Notes under the pieces: model-generated
Told to the model about the DNA's origin: nothing
Database searches by the model: none
Seen by the model: the letters and a program-made list of their open reading frames with translations, nothing else
Position numbers and translations under genes: made by a program
In this document: one piece after another, positions 46,180-55,714 of the stretch
Position numbering within the stretch: position 1 is the first letter of the stretch
How the letters are laid out: each line of letters opens with the position of its first letter
NCBI RefSeq assembly: GCF_008711325.1
Contig: NZ_VXDB01000009.1
Location: 1 to 64,000, forward strand
DNA length: 64,000 bases
Origin: Roseibium sediminis
Lineage (GTDB): Bacteria > Pseudomonadota > Alphaproteobacteria > Rhizobiales > Stappiaceae
Direction: 5' to 3'

Positions 46180-46400
46180 CAGAAGGCATCTTCGAAGACT
46201 CCTATGGAGGCAATGACCAGAAGATTGGCCCGCTGACCCGGCTGGAATGCAAGATCTGCTGGCATGTCTATGACCCGGCGCTGGGGGATGACTACTGGCA
46301 GATCCCTGCCGGCACACCATTTTCGGCCCTGCCGGACCATTGGAGCTGTCCGGAATGTGATGCGGCAAAGTCCGGTTTCATGGTGCTGGAGGAGCACTGA
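46176..46400 (+). CDS. hupI: rubredoxin HupI
   Basis: A 74-residue rubredoxin with a single Fe site: C25, C28 (CKICWHVYDP) and C58, C61 (WSCPECDAAKSGF). In rhizobia HupI assists HupS maturation in oxygen. It starts with GTG at 46176 overlapping the hupH stop; the gene is too short to be found by simple length cut-offs. Confidence 0.93.
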   Translation: MTEGIFEDSYGGNDQKIGPLTRLECKICWHVYDPALGDDYWQIPAGTPFSALPDHWSCPECDAAKSGFMVLEEH

Positions 46401-46401
46401 A

Positions 46402-47043
46402 ATGGAGACCGTCCAAGAGCTTTCGCAGAAGATCGAGACTTGCTTTCGCGAGATTCACGAAACGCGCATGGACGGTATCCCGATTCTGAATCGGGCGCTG
46501 GAGGTGAAATGCATTGGCGGACAGGAGTGGAACGGCTCTTATCTGTTCGTGCTTCTGACGCCGTGGTTCATGAACATTCTTCTGGTGCCCGTTGAACCGG
46601 AAGATGGCGCACGCGCTGTCGGGGCAAAGCGGTCTGTTGCCTTTCCTGCCGGGAGATATGAGTTCATTTCCTCCCATGAAGACACGCTTGGCAGCTTCTG
46701 GATGTGTTCGCTGTTTTCGCCGGTGTTCGAATTTGCCGATCAGGATACGGCGCTGGCTTGCGCGGTGTCCATTCTCGATCTCTTGTTTGAAGCTGAGGAA
46801 CAGCGAAGCGAGCAGGAAGCGGAGATGGCGGCAATCTGGCGCGGGGAATATCCTGTGTCTGGGAAAGAGGGCGAGGCGAAAGAGGAACCTCTTCCCGAAG
46901 CTGTTCAAGATGCAGCGGTGATCGCTGACGCTGATGATGTCGATTTACCGGGACACCAGCCGGGATCAACATCCGGTGCAGATTTCAGCCGACGGGGCTT
47001 CCTCACCGGCAGATCGGATCAGGAGGTGCGCGATGTCTCTTGA
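46402..47043 (+). CDS. hupJ: HybE-type hydrogenase assembly chaperone HupJ
   Basis: A 213-residue protein of the HybE family that assists HupS assembly and proofreads Tat export. The first 150 residues form the HybE domain (PILNRALEVKCIGG, LLTPWFMNILLVPVE, LGSFWMCSLFSPVFEF). A Glu-rich linker follows, then the C-terminal motif SRRGFLTG at residues 196-203, which looks like a Tat signal. GGAGGAG lies before the ATG. It overlaps hupK by 11 bases. Confidence 0.9.
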   Translation: METVQELSQKIETCFREIHETRMDGIPILNRALEVKCIGGQEWNGSYLFVLLTPWFMNILLVPVEPEDGARAVGAKRSVAFPAGRYEFISSHEDTLGSFWMCSLFSPVFEFADQDTALACAVSILDLLFEAEEQRSEQEAEMAAIWRGEYPVSGKEGEAKEEPLPEAVQDAAVIADADDVDLPGHQPGSTSGADFSRRGFLTGRSDQEVRDVS

Positions 47044-48136
47044 AGGACTGGTCGAGATCCTCATCCCGATGGATCCACAGGAGCGGATAACCGTTCATTA
47101 TTCGGAGCCATTTGATCCGGAGTTGGTCCTGAAGGGCAAATCGAGGACCGAAGCCGTTCGCCTGATACCCTTGCTCTATTCGGTTTGCGGAACGGCTCAC
47201 GCAGCTGCGGCTGTGCGCGCGCTTGGCATTGAAGGGTCTGTCGGGAAGGAGCTGGTGCGCGAGGCGCTCGTCATGATGGAGCGGGCGCGCGAACATGTGT
47301 TTCGGATGGCGCTGGGTTGGCCTGCGCTCATTCAAAGGGAGCCAGACCAGAGCATCGGCAAGTTGGCCCTGCCGATGTTGCCTGATTTTTCCAAGGCCAT
47401 GGACCCAGATGGAGCAGCGTTTCTGGCCGGATCGGATGCGCCCCCCGACTACTCCAAGGCTCGGCAGGTAAATGCCGATATGCGCCGTCTAGTGGAAGAC
47501 GGCATCTTCTCAGAACCGCTGGAAGCATGGCTGCAGCGAGATCGTGCCTCTGTTCTGGAAGACTGGGTGGAAAGAGAAGCGTCTATCGCAGCCAGAGTGA
47601 TCGGTTGCCTTGTCCAGCAGAACATTGCGGGTCTGGCTGATGTTCCGGCAGTCTATCTCTGCGACACTGATCTGGCTGATGCCTGGTCGGGGTATGAGGG
47701 AGAGGGAGCACAGGTGCCGGAAACATCCGTCATGGAGCGCCGTTTGACCAATCACCTGCTGCAAGGATGTGTCCGGCCAGCCCTTGTCGACCGGTATCTG
47801 GTTCGGCTTGTTGATCTGGCCGAAACCATTCGTGAACTTGAAGAAATGCTCAAGGAACCGTCAAACTGGTCGATAGGTGAGCGAGAGCAAATAGCTGGAA
47901 CAGGAACAGCGAATACTGCGAGAGGGCGTTTGACGCATTTGGCAAAGATCGCAGGCGATACTATCGATGGCTACCGTATCGTATCGCCAACCCGGTGGAA
48001 TTTCGCTGAAAACGGCATTGCGGCCGGTTGCCTCAACGCCTTACCGCCACTTCCCGCAGGGGGACGTCTACTCATTGCAAACTGGATTGTCGGGGCAATC
48101 GACCCTTGCGTCCGTCATGAAATAAGGGGCGTTTGA
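47033..48136 (+). CDS. hupK: hydrogenase expression/formation protein HupK
   Basis: A HupL-like scaffold proposed to hold the Fe centre before transfer to HupL. The 367-residue protein keeps two relics of the large-subunit motifs: VCGTAHAAAAVRAL (C52, H56) and a C-terminal IDPCVRHEI (C359). One Cys of each pair is missing. AGGAGGTG precedes ATG 47033. Confidence 0.88.
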   Translation: MSLEGLVEILIPMDPQERITVHYSEPFDPELVLKGKSRTEAVRLIPLLYSVCGTAHAAAAVRALGIEGSVGKELVREALVMMERAREHVFRMALGWPALIQREPDQSIGKLALPMLPDFSKAMDPDGAAFLAGSDAPPDYSKARQVNADMRRLVEDGIFSEPLEAWLQRDRASVLEDWVEREASIAARVIGCLVQQNIAGLADVPAVYLCDTDLADAWSGYEGEGAQVPETSVMERRLTNHLLQGCVRPALVDRYLVRLVDLAETIRELEEMLKEPSNWSIGEREQIAGTGTANTARGRLTHLAKIAGDTIDGYRIVSPTRWNFAENGIAAGCLNALPPLPAGGRLLIANWIVGAIDPCVRHEIRGV

Positions 48137-48477
48137 TGCACGAAATGGCCCTATGCGAAAGCATCCTCGGCATTTTGAAGGATCAGGCCGAAAGCCAGGC
48201 CTTCTCCAGAGTGGACCGGGTGTGCCTCGAAGTCGGTCTCTTGTCCGGCGTTGAAACCGAGGCATTGCGGTTTGGCTTTGATGTCGTGATGCGCGGAAGT
48301 CTTGCAGAAGGGGCAAGGCTTGAGATCGTGAGCCCGCCAGCACTCGCCTGGTGCATGCCGTGTGCAGAACAAGTTGAGATAAAACAAAGATTTGATCCAT
48401 GTCCAACCTGTGGCTCTCATCAGCTGCAGGTGACCAGCGGGGAGGAGCTGCGGATCAAGGAGCTGGAGGTTTCCTGA
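48136..48477 (+). CDS. hypA: hydrogenase nickel-incorporation protein HypA
   Basis: Delivers nickel to HupL with HypB. The 113-residue protein begins [10 protein letters not shown] (His2 is the nickel ligand) and has a zinc site of C73, C76, C89, C92. It starts inside the hupK stop (TGATG) and ends inside the hypB start. Confidence 0.95.
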   Translation: MHEMALCESILGILKDQAESQAFSRVDRVCLEVGLLSGVETEALRFGFDVVMRGSLAEGARLEIVSPPALAWCMPCAEQVEIKQRFDPCPTCGSHQLQVTSGEELRIKELEVS

Positions 48478-49358
48478 TGTGTACGGTTTGCGGTTGCGCC
48501 GAAGGCGAAGTCCGGATCGAGGGGCGACCCTCACACGGACAGGAGGGTAACGGGGGGCACCCTCACGTACATGATCATCACGATCATGATCAGGCAGGTC
48601 ATCACCATGACCACCATCATCACGACTACGGACGAGGCGAAGCCGGGGCGTCAGTTCCTGGAATGAGCCAATCCCGCATGATCCAGCTGGAGCAGGATAT
48701 CCTCTCCAAGAACAATAGCTACGCTGCGCGTAACCGGGCCTATTTCGAAGAGCGGGGCATTTTGGCGCTGAACCTTGTGTCCAGTCCGGGCTCTGGCAAG
48801 ACCACGTTGCTGGTGGAAACCTTGCGGCGGATGGCGGCTGATGTACCGTGCTCGGTGATCGAGGGAGATCAGCAGACCTCCAACGATGCCGAACGTATCC
48901 GTGAGACCGGGGTCAAGGCGCTTCAGATCAATACGGGCAAGGGGTGCCATCTGGATGGTCACATGATCGGCCATGCCCTTGAGCATCTCGATCCGGACGA
49001 AGGCAGCTGCGTCTTTATCGAAAATGTCGGCAATCTTGTCTGTCCGGCGGCCTTTGATCTGGGGGAGGCGCACAAGGTTGCGATCCTGTCGGTGACAGAA
49101 GGTGAGGACAAGCCGCTCAAGTATCCCGACATGTTTGCGGCAGCGGATTTGATGTTGCTCAACAAGACCGACCTTCTGCCGCATCTCGATTTTGACGTCG
49201 ATCTGGCCATCGCCAACGCCCGGAAAGTCAATCCGGGTATCAAGGCCCTTTGCGTTTCAGCGCGAAGTGGCGAGGGGCTGGAGGGCTGGATCAATTGGAT
49301 ACGAGCCGCCCACGCCATGCAGCGCATCGGGCATGTCGCTTCCCCGGCTGCGGAATAG
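48477..49358 (+). CDS. hypB: hydrogenase nickel-incorporation GTPase HypB
   Basis: The GTPase that powers nickel insertion. The 293-residue protein has an N-terminal CxxCGC nickel site (MCTVCGC), then a His-rich stretch (about 15 His in residues 20-50) that can store nickel. P-loop SSPGSGKTT (102-110), [21 protein letters not shown], the Walker B region [11 protein letters not shown] and the guanine-specificity NKTD follow. Confidence 0.97.
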   Translation: MCTVCGCAEGEVRIEGRPSHGQEGNGGHPHVHDHHDHDQAGHHHDHHHHDYGRGEAGASVPGMSQSRMIQLEQDILSKNNSYAARNRAYFEERGILALNLVSSPGSGKTTLLVETLRRMAADVPCSVIEGDQQTSNDAERIRETGVKALQINTGKGCHLDGHMIGHALEHLDPDEGSCVFIENVGNLVCPAAFDLGEAHKVAILSVTEGEDKPLKYPDMFAAADLMLLNKTDLLPHLDFDVDLAIANARKVNPGIKALCVSARSGEGLEGWINWIRAAHAMQRIGHVASPAAE

Positions 49359-49367
49359 GAGAGAACC

Positions 49368-49622
49368 ATGTGTCTGGCAATTCCGGCAAGGGTGACGGCT
49401 CTGGAGGATGGCGACATGGCAGTCGTCGCTCTGGAGGGGATCAAGAAGCGGATATCCGTAGCGCTTCTGGAGGATGTGGCGGTGGATGACTTCGTTCTCG
49501 TCCACGTTGGCTACGCGCTCCACAAGGTCAGCCCGGAGGAGGCTGAACGCACGCTTGCCATGATGGCAGAGGCGGGTGTTCTGCAGGAGGAATTGGCTGA
49601 AATCGCGGAGGGGCAGGCATGA
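49368..49622 (+). CDS. hypC: hydrogenase assembly chaperone HypC
   Basis: An 84-residue chaperone starting MCLAIPARV (Cys2) that works with HypD to build the Fe(CN)2CO unit. It overlaps hypD by 4 bases (ATGA). It is distinct from its paralogue HupF upstream. Confidence 0.96.
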   Translation: MCLAIPARVTALEDGDMAVVALEGIKKRISVALLEDVAVDDFVLVHVGYALHKVSPEEAERTLAMMAEAGVLQEELAEIAEGQA

Positions 49623-50788
49623 AATACGTCGACGAATACCGCAATCGTGATCTTGCCCGCACACTGGCTGATGCCATTCGCCGCGAAGCGAGGGCAGAGC
49701 GTTCCTACCACATCATGGAGTTTTGCGGCGGCCACACGCACGCGATCTTTCGCTATGGCGTTCAAGGGCTTATGCCGGGCAATGTGAAATATGTTCACGG
49801 CCCCGGCTGCCCGGTGTGCGTTCTGCCGGTTCGGCGGCTGGATGACGCTGTCGAGATTGCCGAGCACCATGATGTGATCCTGTGCACCTATGGTGACATG
49901 ATGCGCGTACCGGGAACCAAGCAACGAAGCCTGATCCGGGCCAAGGCAGAGGGCGCCGATATCCGGATGGTCTATTCAACACTGGATGCCCTGAAGATCG
50001 CGCGCGACAATCCCGAGCGTCAGGTGGTGTTCTTTGCCATCGGGTTTGAAACCACAACGCCTCCGACCGCCGTTGCCATCAAACAGGCGAAGGCGGAAGG
50101 CCTGCAGAATTTCTCGGTCTTCTGCAATCACGTTCTCACCCCTGCCGCCATCGCCCATATCCTAGGGTCTCCCGATGTTCAGGAAACGGGGGCTGTTCAG
50201 ATCGACGGGTTTCTTGGCCCGTCCCATGTCAGTTCGGTTATCGGGTCACGTCCCTATGAAGCGGCAGCCCGCCTTTACCGCAAGCCGGTGGTGATTGCCG
50301 GTTTCGAGCCACTGGACGTCATGCAGTCGACCCTCATGGTCATTCGACAGATCAACGAAGGACGGCATGACGTGGAAAACGAATACACGCGGGTCGTCAC
50401 ACGGGACGGCAATACCAAGGCGCAGTCCTTGGTGAATGACGTTCTGGAAATGCGTGACAGTTTTGAATGGCGGGGACTGGGAAGCGTCCCGGACAGCGCA
50501 TTGAAAATCCGGGATGCGTATCAGTTCTTTGACGCTGAAAAACGTTTCGAGATTTCCCAAAAGCAGTCCCGCGAGGTCAAATCCTGCGAGTGCCCGGCCA
50601 TTCTTCGCGGCGTGAAGCGCCCATCAGACTGCAAGCTTTTTGGAACGGTGTGCACTCCCGAGAACCCGATGGGGGCCTGCATGGTGTCTTCTGAAGGGGC
50701 CTGTGCTGCCTACTGGACCTATGCGCGGCACCAGACCATTGCCGAGGCAAAGGCCAAGCGGGAACAAAAGCCGGAGGCCGTGGCATGA
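49619..50788 (+). CDS. hypD: hydrogenase maturation protein HypD
   Basis: The FeS scaffold where cyanide and CO ligands are put on iron. The 389-residue protein has MEFCGGHTHAIFRYG, HGPGCPVCVLP, GFETTTPP, and the C-terminal Cys cluster CECPAILRG, DCKLFGTVCTPENPMGACMVSSEGACAAY (seen in parts). Start and stop overlap hypC and hypE. Confidence 0.97.
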   Translation: MKYVDEYRNRDLARTLADAIRREARAERSYHIMEFCGGHTHAIFRYGVQGLMPGNVKYVHGPGCPVCVLPVRRLDDAVEIAEHHDVILCTYGDMMRVPGTKQRSLIRAKAEGADIRMVYSTLDALKIARDNPERQVVFFAIGFETTTPPTAVAIKQAKAEGLQNFSVFCNHVLTPAAIAHILGSPDVQETGAVQIDGFLGPSHVSSVIGSRPYEAAARLYRKPVVIAGFEPLDVMQSTLMVIRQINEGRHDVENEYTRVVTRDGNTKAQSLVNDVLEMRDSFEWRGLGSVPDSALKIRDAYQFFDAEKRFEISQKQSREVKSCECPAILRGVKRPSDCKLFGTVCTPENPMGACMVSSEGACAAYWTYARHQTIAEAKAKREQKPEAVA

Positions 50789-51822
50789 ACTCGGTTGATA
50801 CATCCGCGCGCTTTCGCACAGGTTCGGTGGACATGACCCATGGCGGCGGCGGTCGTGCCATGGCGGAGCTGATCCGTGATCTCTTTCATCGTCATCTGAA
50901 TAACCCGCTGCTGGATCAGGGGCATGATGCCGCTGTTTTTCAACCTCCGGCGGGACGACTGGTCCTGTCGACGGACGGTCATGTGATTTCGCCGCTGTTT
51001 TTTCCCGGCGGCGACATCGGTTGCCTCTCGGTCCACGGAACTGTGAATGATATCGCCATGGGCGGCGCGCGTCCGCTGTATCTTACCGCGAGCTTCATTC
51101 TGGAAGAAGGCTATCCGCTTGCAGATCTGGAACGCATCGTCATGTCCATGGCGCGTGCTGCCAGCGAGGCGGGCGTTCCGGTCGTCACCGGCGATACGAA
51201 GGTCGTCGAGCGGGGCAAGGGTGATGGCGTGTTCATCACCACGACCGGGCTTGGCGTGGTGCCGGAAGGCGTGGACATTCGCGCAGATCGCATTCGTCCC
51301 GGACAACTCATCCTGCTTTCGGGGACAATGGGCGATCATGGCATCGCGATCCTGTCGAAGCGCGAAAATCTCGAGTTCGAAACGGAAATCCGTTCGGATA
51401 CGGCTGCGCTCCACGGGCTTGTTGGCGAAATGCTGGAGGCGGTGCCGTCGATTGCCATGTTGCGAGATCCGACGCGCGGAGGTGTGGCCTCCACGCTCAA
51501 CGAACTCGCAACGGCTGCAGATGTGGGTATGGTTCTGGATGAGGCGGAGATCCTGATCCGCCCGGATGTGGCTGCTGCCTGCGAGTTGCTCGGACTTGAT
51601 CCGCTGTACGTCGCCAACGAGGGCAAGTTGCTGTGTATCTGCGAAGCATCGGATGCGGATAACCTCCTGAAAATAATGAAGGCGCATCGCTATGGACAGG
51701 ATGCTGCAATTATTGGCAAGGTGACGGAGGGGTCGGCCGGGCTGGTCCAGATGGAAACCGGGTTGGGAGGCATGCGTGTCGTTGACTGGCTCTCGGGTGA
51801 GCAATTGCCGAGGATCTGCTAG
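50785..51822 (+). CDS. hypE: hydrogenase expression/formation protein HypE
   Basis: Makes the thiocyanate group on its C-terminal Cys. The 345-residue protein has MTHGGGGRAMAELI, DTKVVERGKGDG, and ends PRIC with the essential terminal Cys. PurM-like ATP-binding fold. It overlaps hypD by 4 bases and precedes hoxA by 3 bases. Confidence 0.97.
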   Translation: MNSVDTSARFRTGSVDMTHGGGGRAMAELIRDLFHRHLNNPLLDQGHDAAVFQPPAGRLVLSTDGHVISPLFFPGGDIGCLSVHGTVNDIAMGGARPLYLTASFILEEGYPLADLERIVMSMARAASEAGVPVVTGDTKVVERGKGDGVFITTTGLGVVPEGVDIRADRIRPGQLILLSGTMGDHGIAILSKRENLEFETEIRSDTAALHGLVGEMLEAVPSIAMLRDPTRGGVASTLNELATAADVGMVLDEAEILIRPDVAAACELLGLDPLYVANEGKLLCICEASDADNLLKIMKAHRYGQDAAIIGKVTEGSAGLVQMETGLGGMRVVDWLSGEQLPRIC

Positions 51823-51825
51823 GCC

Positions 51826-53319
51826 ATGAGTGAGCTGCCCACAATTCTGGTCATCGACGATGAGGTGCGGTCTCTGGAATCCATTACCCGCATCCTTGAT
51901 GAGGACTTTGATGTGCGGTCCGCATCGAAGATTGCTGATGCAGTCAAGATCCTGGAAGACAACTGGGTGCAGATCGTCCTGTGCGACCAGAGGATGCCCG
52001 AGCAGACCGGCGTCGAGTTCCTGAAGATGGTGCGTCAACGCTGGCCTGATGTCATTCGCATGATCATCTCGGGCTACACGGACGCACACGATATAATCGA
52101 CGGCGTCAATGAAGCGGGCATCTATCAGTACATCACCAAGCCGTGGCACCCGGAAAATCTTCTGCTGACACTGCAAAATGCTTGCCGTCTCTATGATCTT
52201 CAGAGGCAAAATGAGCTGCTTGCCGTCGAACTGAAAATGTCGCCGTCCGGCGCTGATGAAACCATGCGCAAGCGCAAGGAAAAGCTGCGCAAGGATTTCG
52301 ATTTCGAGGACGGAATTATTCGCGGACCGCAAAGTCCGATGAATGCCGTCTGCACGACGTTGAGACAGGTGGCTCCCTATGATGTCCCGGTGCTTTTGTC
52401 GGGCGCTTCGGGTACGGGCAAGGAACTGGCGGCACGGGCGCTTCATTACGGGTCGCTCAGGTGGAACAAGCCGTTCGTCATTGAAAACTGCGGTGCCTTG
52501 CCGGATGAGCTTCTGGAAAGCGAGTTGTTCGGCCACAAACGCGGTGCGTTCACCGGCGCTGTGGAGGATCATGTCGGGCTGTTTGAACGGGCCGATGGAG
52601 GCACGGTTTTTCTCGATGAGATCGGCGAGGTTTCACCGGCCTTTCAGGTGAAGCTCTTGCGAACGCTTCAGGAGGGGGAAATTCGCCCTGTTGGCAGCAC
52701 AAGGACGCGCAAGGTTGATGTGCGCGTGATTGCGGCCACCAACCGCGATCTGGATGATGAGGTGCGTGCGGGACGATTCCGCGCCGATCTCTTCTATCGA
52801 CTCGCCGGGATTGTGGTGCGTTTGCCAGACCTGAAGGACCGCGCCGGGGACATTCCGGTTCTGGCCGAAGCCCTTCTGGACCGAGCCATGAAGCAACTGG
52901 GAAAACGGGTGCGCGGACTGTCGCAGGAGGCAATTGACTGCATGTGCCTCTACAGCTGGCCGGGCAATATTCGCGAGATGCAGAATGAAATTCAGCAGAT
53001 GCTTGTAATGGGACCGCAGGACGGAGAGCTGGGGGCGGACCTGTTGTCGCGCCATATTCTGCAGGCCGAACCTGGCGATGAGGAGGGCGATCCGATTCCG
53101 GTTCTTGCGCAGCTGGATGGAACCCTGAAAGACCGAATTGGTGAGCTTGAGGCACGCATCATCAAGGAAACTCTCATTCGCCACCGGTGGAACAAGTCAA
53201 AGGCAGCTCGCGAGCTCGGTCTGTCCCGGGTTGGATTGCGTGCAAAACTGGAACGCTACGGGCTTGAGAATGTGAAGCCACTTCCCAAGACCCGCAGGGC
53301 AGCAGGAGGCGTGCACTAG
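51826..53319 (+). CDS. hoxA: NtrC-family hydrogenase transcription activator HoxA/HupR
   Basis: The response regulator activating hup transcription. The 497-residue protein has a receiver domain with Asp54 (LCDQRMP), an AAA+ domain with Walker A GASGTGKE (193-200), GAFTGA (240-245) and Walker B TVFLDEIGE, and a C-terminal Fis-type HTH (about 460-485). In this regulator family the unphosphorylated form can be the active one. Because GAFTGA is intact, it should work with sigma-54, which fits the promoters at 39233 and 43786. It is called hupR in Rhodobacter. Confidence 0.93.
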   Translation: MSELPTILVIDDEVRSLESITRILDEDFDVRSASKIADAVKILEDNWVQIVLCDQRMPEQTGVEFLKMVRQRWPDVIRMIISGYTDAHDIIDGVNEAGIYQYITKPWHPENLLLTLQNACRLYDLQRQNELLAVELKMSPSGADETMRKRKEKLRKDFDFEDGIIRGPQSPMNAVCTTLRQVAPYDVPVLLSGASGTGKELAARALHYGSLRWNKPFVIENCGALPDELLESELFGHKRGAFTGAVEDHVGLFERADGGTVFLDEIGEVSPAFQVKLLRTLQEGEIRPVGSTRTRKVDVRVIAATNRDLDDEVRAGRFRADLFYRLAGIVVRLPDLKDRAGDIPVLAEALLDRAMKQLGKRVRGLSQEAIDCMCLYSWPGNIREMQNEIQQMLVMGPQDGELGADLLSRHILQAEPGDEEGDPIPVLAQLDGTLKDRIGELEARIIKETLIRHRWNKSKAARELGLSRVGLRAKLERYGLENVKPLPKTRRAAGGVH

Positions 53320-53322
53320 CCA

Positions 53323-54693
53323 ATGGCTTCCGGTCTGGACAAACCCTTCTTTTCTGAAACAGACACCACCGCCCCCCGAAGCATGGGTCTGCAGGCGGGT
53401 GGCGAGGATGTCTGGATCGACGTCATCCGCAAGATGGATGATGTCTATGCCGATCTGGTTCGCTCGCAGACCGAGCTGGAGGAAAAGAACTCCGAACTTC
53501 AGGATGCCGATACGTTCATCAGCTCCGTGCTGGGAGCGATGACCGACGTCCTCATAGTTTGTGATGCGAAAGGCCGGGTTCAAAAGGTCAATCGCAAACT
53601 GATGGAAATAACCGGCAAGAGCGAGCGCGAGCTGGTCGGGATCAATTATTGTGATCTTGTTTGTCCGAAAAACCGGGCACAGGCCGCGGGCTTCGTTTCG
53701 GTGCTTGCATCAGGAAAATCGGTCGAACCGTGCGAGATTGGCATTTCGGTTCCCAAGGGGCCTCCAGCCTATGTGTCGCTCAATTGCGCTCCGCGCCGCG
53801 ACCAGCGCGGACGGCTTGCCGGTATGGTCATGGTCGGACGACCTATCGATGATCTGAAACGTGCCTACCGGGAACGCGATGCAGCTCGCGAGAAGCTGGA
53901 TCAGGCGCAGGAGCGGTTGCTGGTCTCGGAGAAAATGGCAGCTCTTGGTCGTCTGGTTGCCGGGGTTGCGCATGAGCTGAACAACCCGATCAGTTTTGTC
54001 TTCGGCAACATGTACGCGCTCAAGCGATACGGCAATGCGATTCGCAAATACCTGTCGGCTCTCGACGGGGCGGCCCCCGAGAAGGAAATGGCCGAACTCA
54101 GACAGGAGCTCAAGATCGACAAGGTGATCAGCGATATCGGTCCGCTGGTTGACGGCACGCTGGAAGGGGCCGAGCGGGTGCGCGATATTGTTGAGGACCT
54201 CAGAAGGTTCTCCAGCAATCAGCAGGAAATCCCGGAAACCTTCAATCTCATGCGATTGGTCCATACGGCGACCGACTGGGTCATCAAGGCGCAACGCGTA
54301 AAGCCGGAAATTCTCATTGACGGGCCGGAAATGATGGAGGTCTGCGGGAGGAAGGGGCAGGTGCATCAGATCCTCGTCAATCTGGTGCAGAACGCTGCCG
54401 ATGTTTTGTCGGGACGTGAGGACGGGCGGATATGGATAACCTGCACGCAAGCAGATGGGTTCGCATCCGTGGCCGTTTCGGATAACGGCACAGGCATTAC
54501 GGCAGATATCATGGATAAGCTGTTTGAACCCTTCTTCACCACCAAGCCGATTGGCACGGGAACGGGGCTTGGTCTTTATGTCAGCTACAACATGGCCATG
54601 AAACAGGGCGGCGAGTTGCACGCAGCAAATCGGCCAACTGGTGGCGCAGAATTTACTTTGAGGCTGCCGGTCAATGTCGAAACCGTTTCCTGA
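53323..54693 (+). CDS. hupT: hydrogen-responsive sensor histidine kinase HupT/HoxJ
   Basis: A soluble 456-residue kinase partner of HoxA. It has an N-terminal coiled region, a PAS domain (about 65-185), the HisKA box with H217 in VAHELNNPISF, and the ATPase motifs QILVNLVQNAADVL and DNGTGI/GTGTGLGLYVSYNM. It is thought to interact with the HupUV hydrogen sensor through PAS. It overlaps hupU by 20 bases. Confidence 0.93.
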   Translation: MASGLDKPFFSETDTTAPRSMGLQAGGEDVWIDVIRKMDDVYADLVRSQTELEEKNSELQDADTFISSVLGAMTDVLIVCDAKGRVQKVNRKLMEITGKSERELVGINYCDLVCPKNRAQAAGFVSVLASGKSVEPCEIGISVPKGPPAYVSLNCAPRRDQRGRLAGMVMVGRPIDDLKRAYRERDAAREKLDQAQERLLVSEKMAALGRLVAGVAHELNNPISFVFGNMYALKRYGNAIRKYLSALDGAAPEKEMAELRQELKIDKVISDIGPLVDGTLEGAERVRDIVEDLRRFSSNQQEIPETFNLMRLVHTATDWVIKAQRVKPEILIDGPEMMEVCGRKGQVHQILVNLVQNAADVLSGREDGRIWITCTQADGFASVAVSDNGTGITADIMDKLFEPFFTTKPIGTGTGLGLYVSYNMAMKQGGELHAANRPTGGAEFTLRLPVNVETVS

Positions 54694-55714
54694 GCCAGCG
54701 AATGCTGAGAGGAGCCGCCTGCGCCTCGTCTGGCTGCAGTCCGGCGGATGCGGCGGATGTTCCATGTCTCTTTTGTCTGCGGAAGGACCGGACCTTCTGA
54801 CTTCACTGGAGGCGGCGAATATCGAAGTTCTTTGGCATCCCTCGCTGAGCGAACAAAGCGGGCGGGAAGTCGTCCGGTTGATGACGCGGTTGGCGGATGG
54901 CGAGGAGCCACTTGATATCCTGTGTGTGGAAGGCTCGGTGATGATGGGGCCGAACGGCACCGGCCGGTTTCACCTGATGGCGGGAACGGGCCAGCCGATG
55001 ATGGACTGGATCAGGAAGCTGTCCCTGCGGGCACGCCACGTGGTCGCTGTTGGCTCATGTGCGGCCTTTGGCGGGATGACCGCTGCCGGAGACAACCACG
55101 TGGAAGCAACCGGACTGTCCCATGACGGCAAACGCGCTGGCGGACTTTTGGGCGCAGACTTTCGAGGGTTGGCCGGGCTGCCGGTGATCAATATTGCAGG
55201 CTGTCCGATCCATCCCGGCTGGTTGACGGAAACCCTTCACCAGATCTCGGCAGGAAGGTTTTCCGACAAGGATCTGGACGAGTGGTCAAGGCCGCTTTCC
55301 TATGCCCGGCATCTGGTGCATCACGGATGTTCGCGCAACGAGTTCTACGAGTACAAGGCAAGTGCGGAGCGTCTGTGTGATCAGGGCTGCATGATGGAAA
55401 ACCTTGGCTGCAAGGGAACGCAGGCCAAGGCGGATTGCAATATCAGGGCCTGGAACGGGTCCGGCTCGTGCCTTGATGGAAATTATCCCTGCATCAACTG
55501 TACCGCTCCGGAGTTTGAAGAGCCCGGGCATGAATTTGCGCGCACACCCAAAATTGCCGGTATTCCGGTTGGGCTTCCCACCGACATGCCAAAGGCTTGG
55601 TTTGTGGCTCTGGCGTCACTTTCCAAGGCGGCGACGCCGCCACGGCTGAAAGAAAACGCGACCCGGGATCACTATGCTCCCAAGCCTGACAGGAAAGGGA
55701 AGGCTGGATCATGA
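54674..55714 (+). CDS. hupU: regulatory (H2-sensing) [NiFe] hydrogenase small subunit
   Basis: The 346-residue small subunit of the sensory hydrogenase. It carries the FeS Cys set (C26, C29 in SGGCGGCS, GSCAAFGG, GCPIHPG, HHGCSRNE, DQGCMMENLGCKG) but no Tat signal and no C-terminal membrane anchor, so it stays in the cytoplasm. Overlaps hupT and hupV. Confidence 0.94.
   Translation: MSKPFPEPANAERSRLRLVWLQSGGCGGCSMSLLSAEGPDLLTSLEAANIEVLWHPSLSEQSGREVVRLMTRLADGEEPLDILCVEGSVMMGPNGTGRFHLMAGTGQPMMDWIRKLSLRARHVVAVGSCAAFGGMTAAGDNHVEATGLSHDGKRAGGLLGADFRGLAGLPVINIAGCPIHPGWLTETLHQISAGRFSDKDLDEWSRPLSYARHLVHHGCSRNEFYEYKASAERLCDQGCMMENLGCKGTQAKADCNIRAWNGSGSCLDGNYPCINCTAPEFEEPGHEFARTPKIAGIPVGLPTDMPKAWFVALASLSKAATPPRLKENATRDHYAPKPDRKGKAGS

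Noticed and set aside
50719-52572. 617-codon open frame on the minus strand opposite hypE/hoxA
   Set aside because: It is antisense to two clearly conserved genes, has no family pattern and mirrors their codon structure; a GC-rich artefact.
53710-54960. 416-codon minus-strand open frame opposite hupT/hupU
   Set aside because: Antisense shadow of two conserved overlapping genes.
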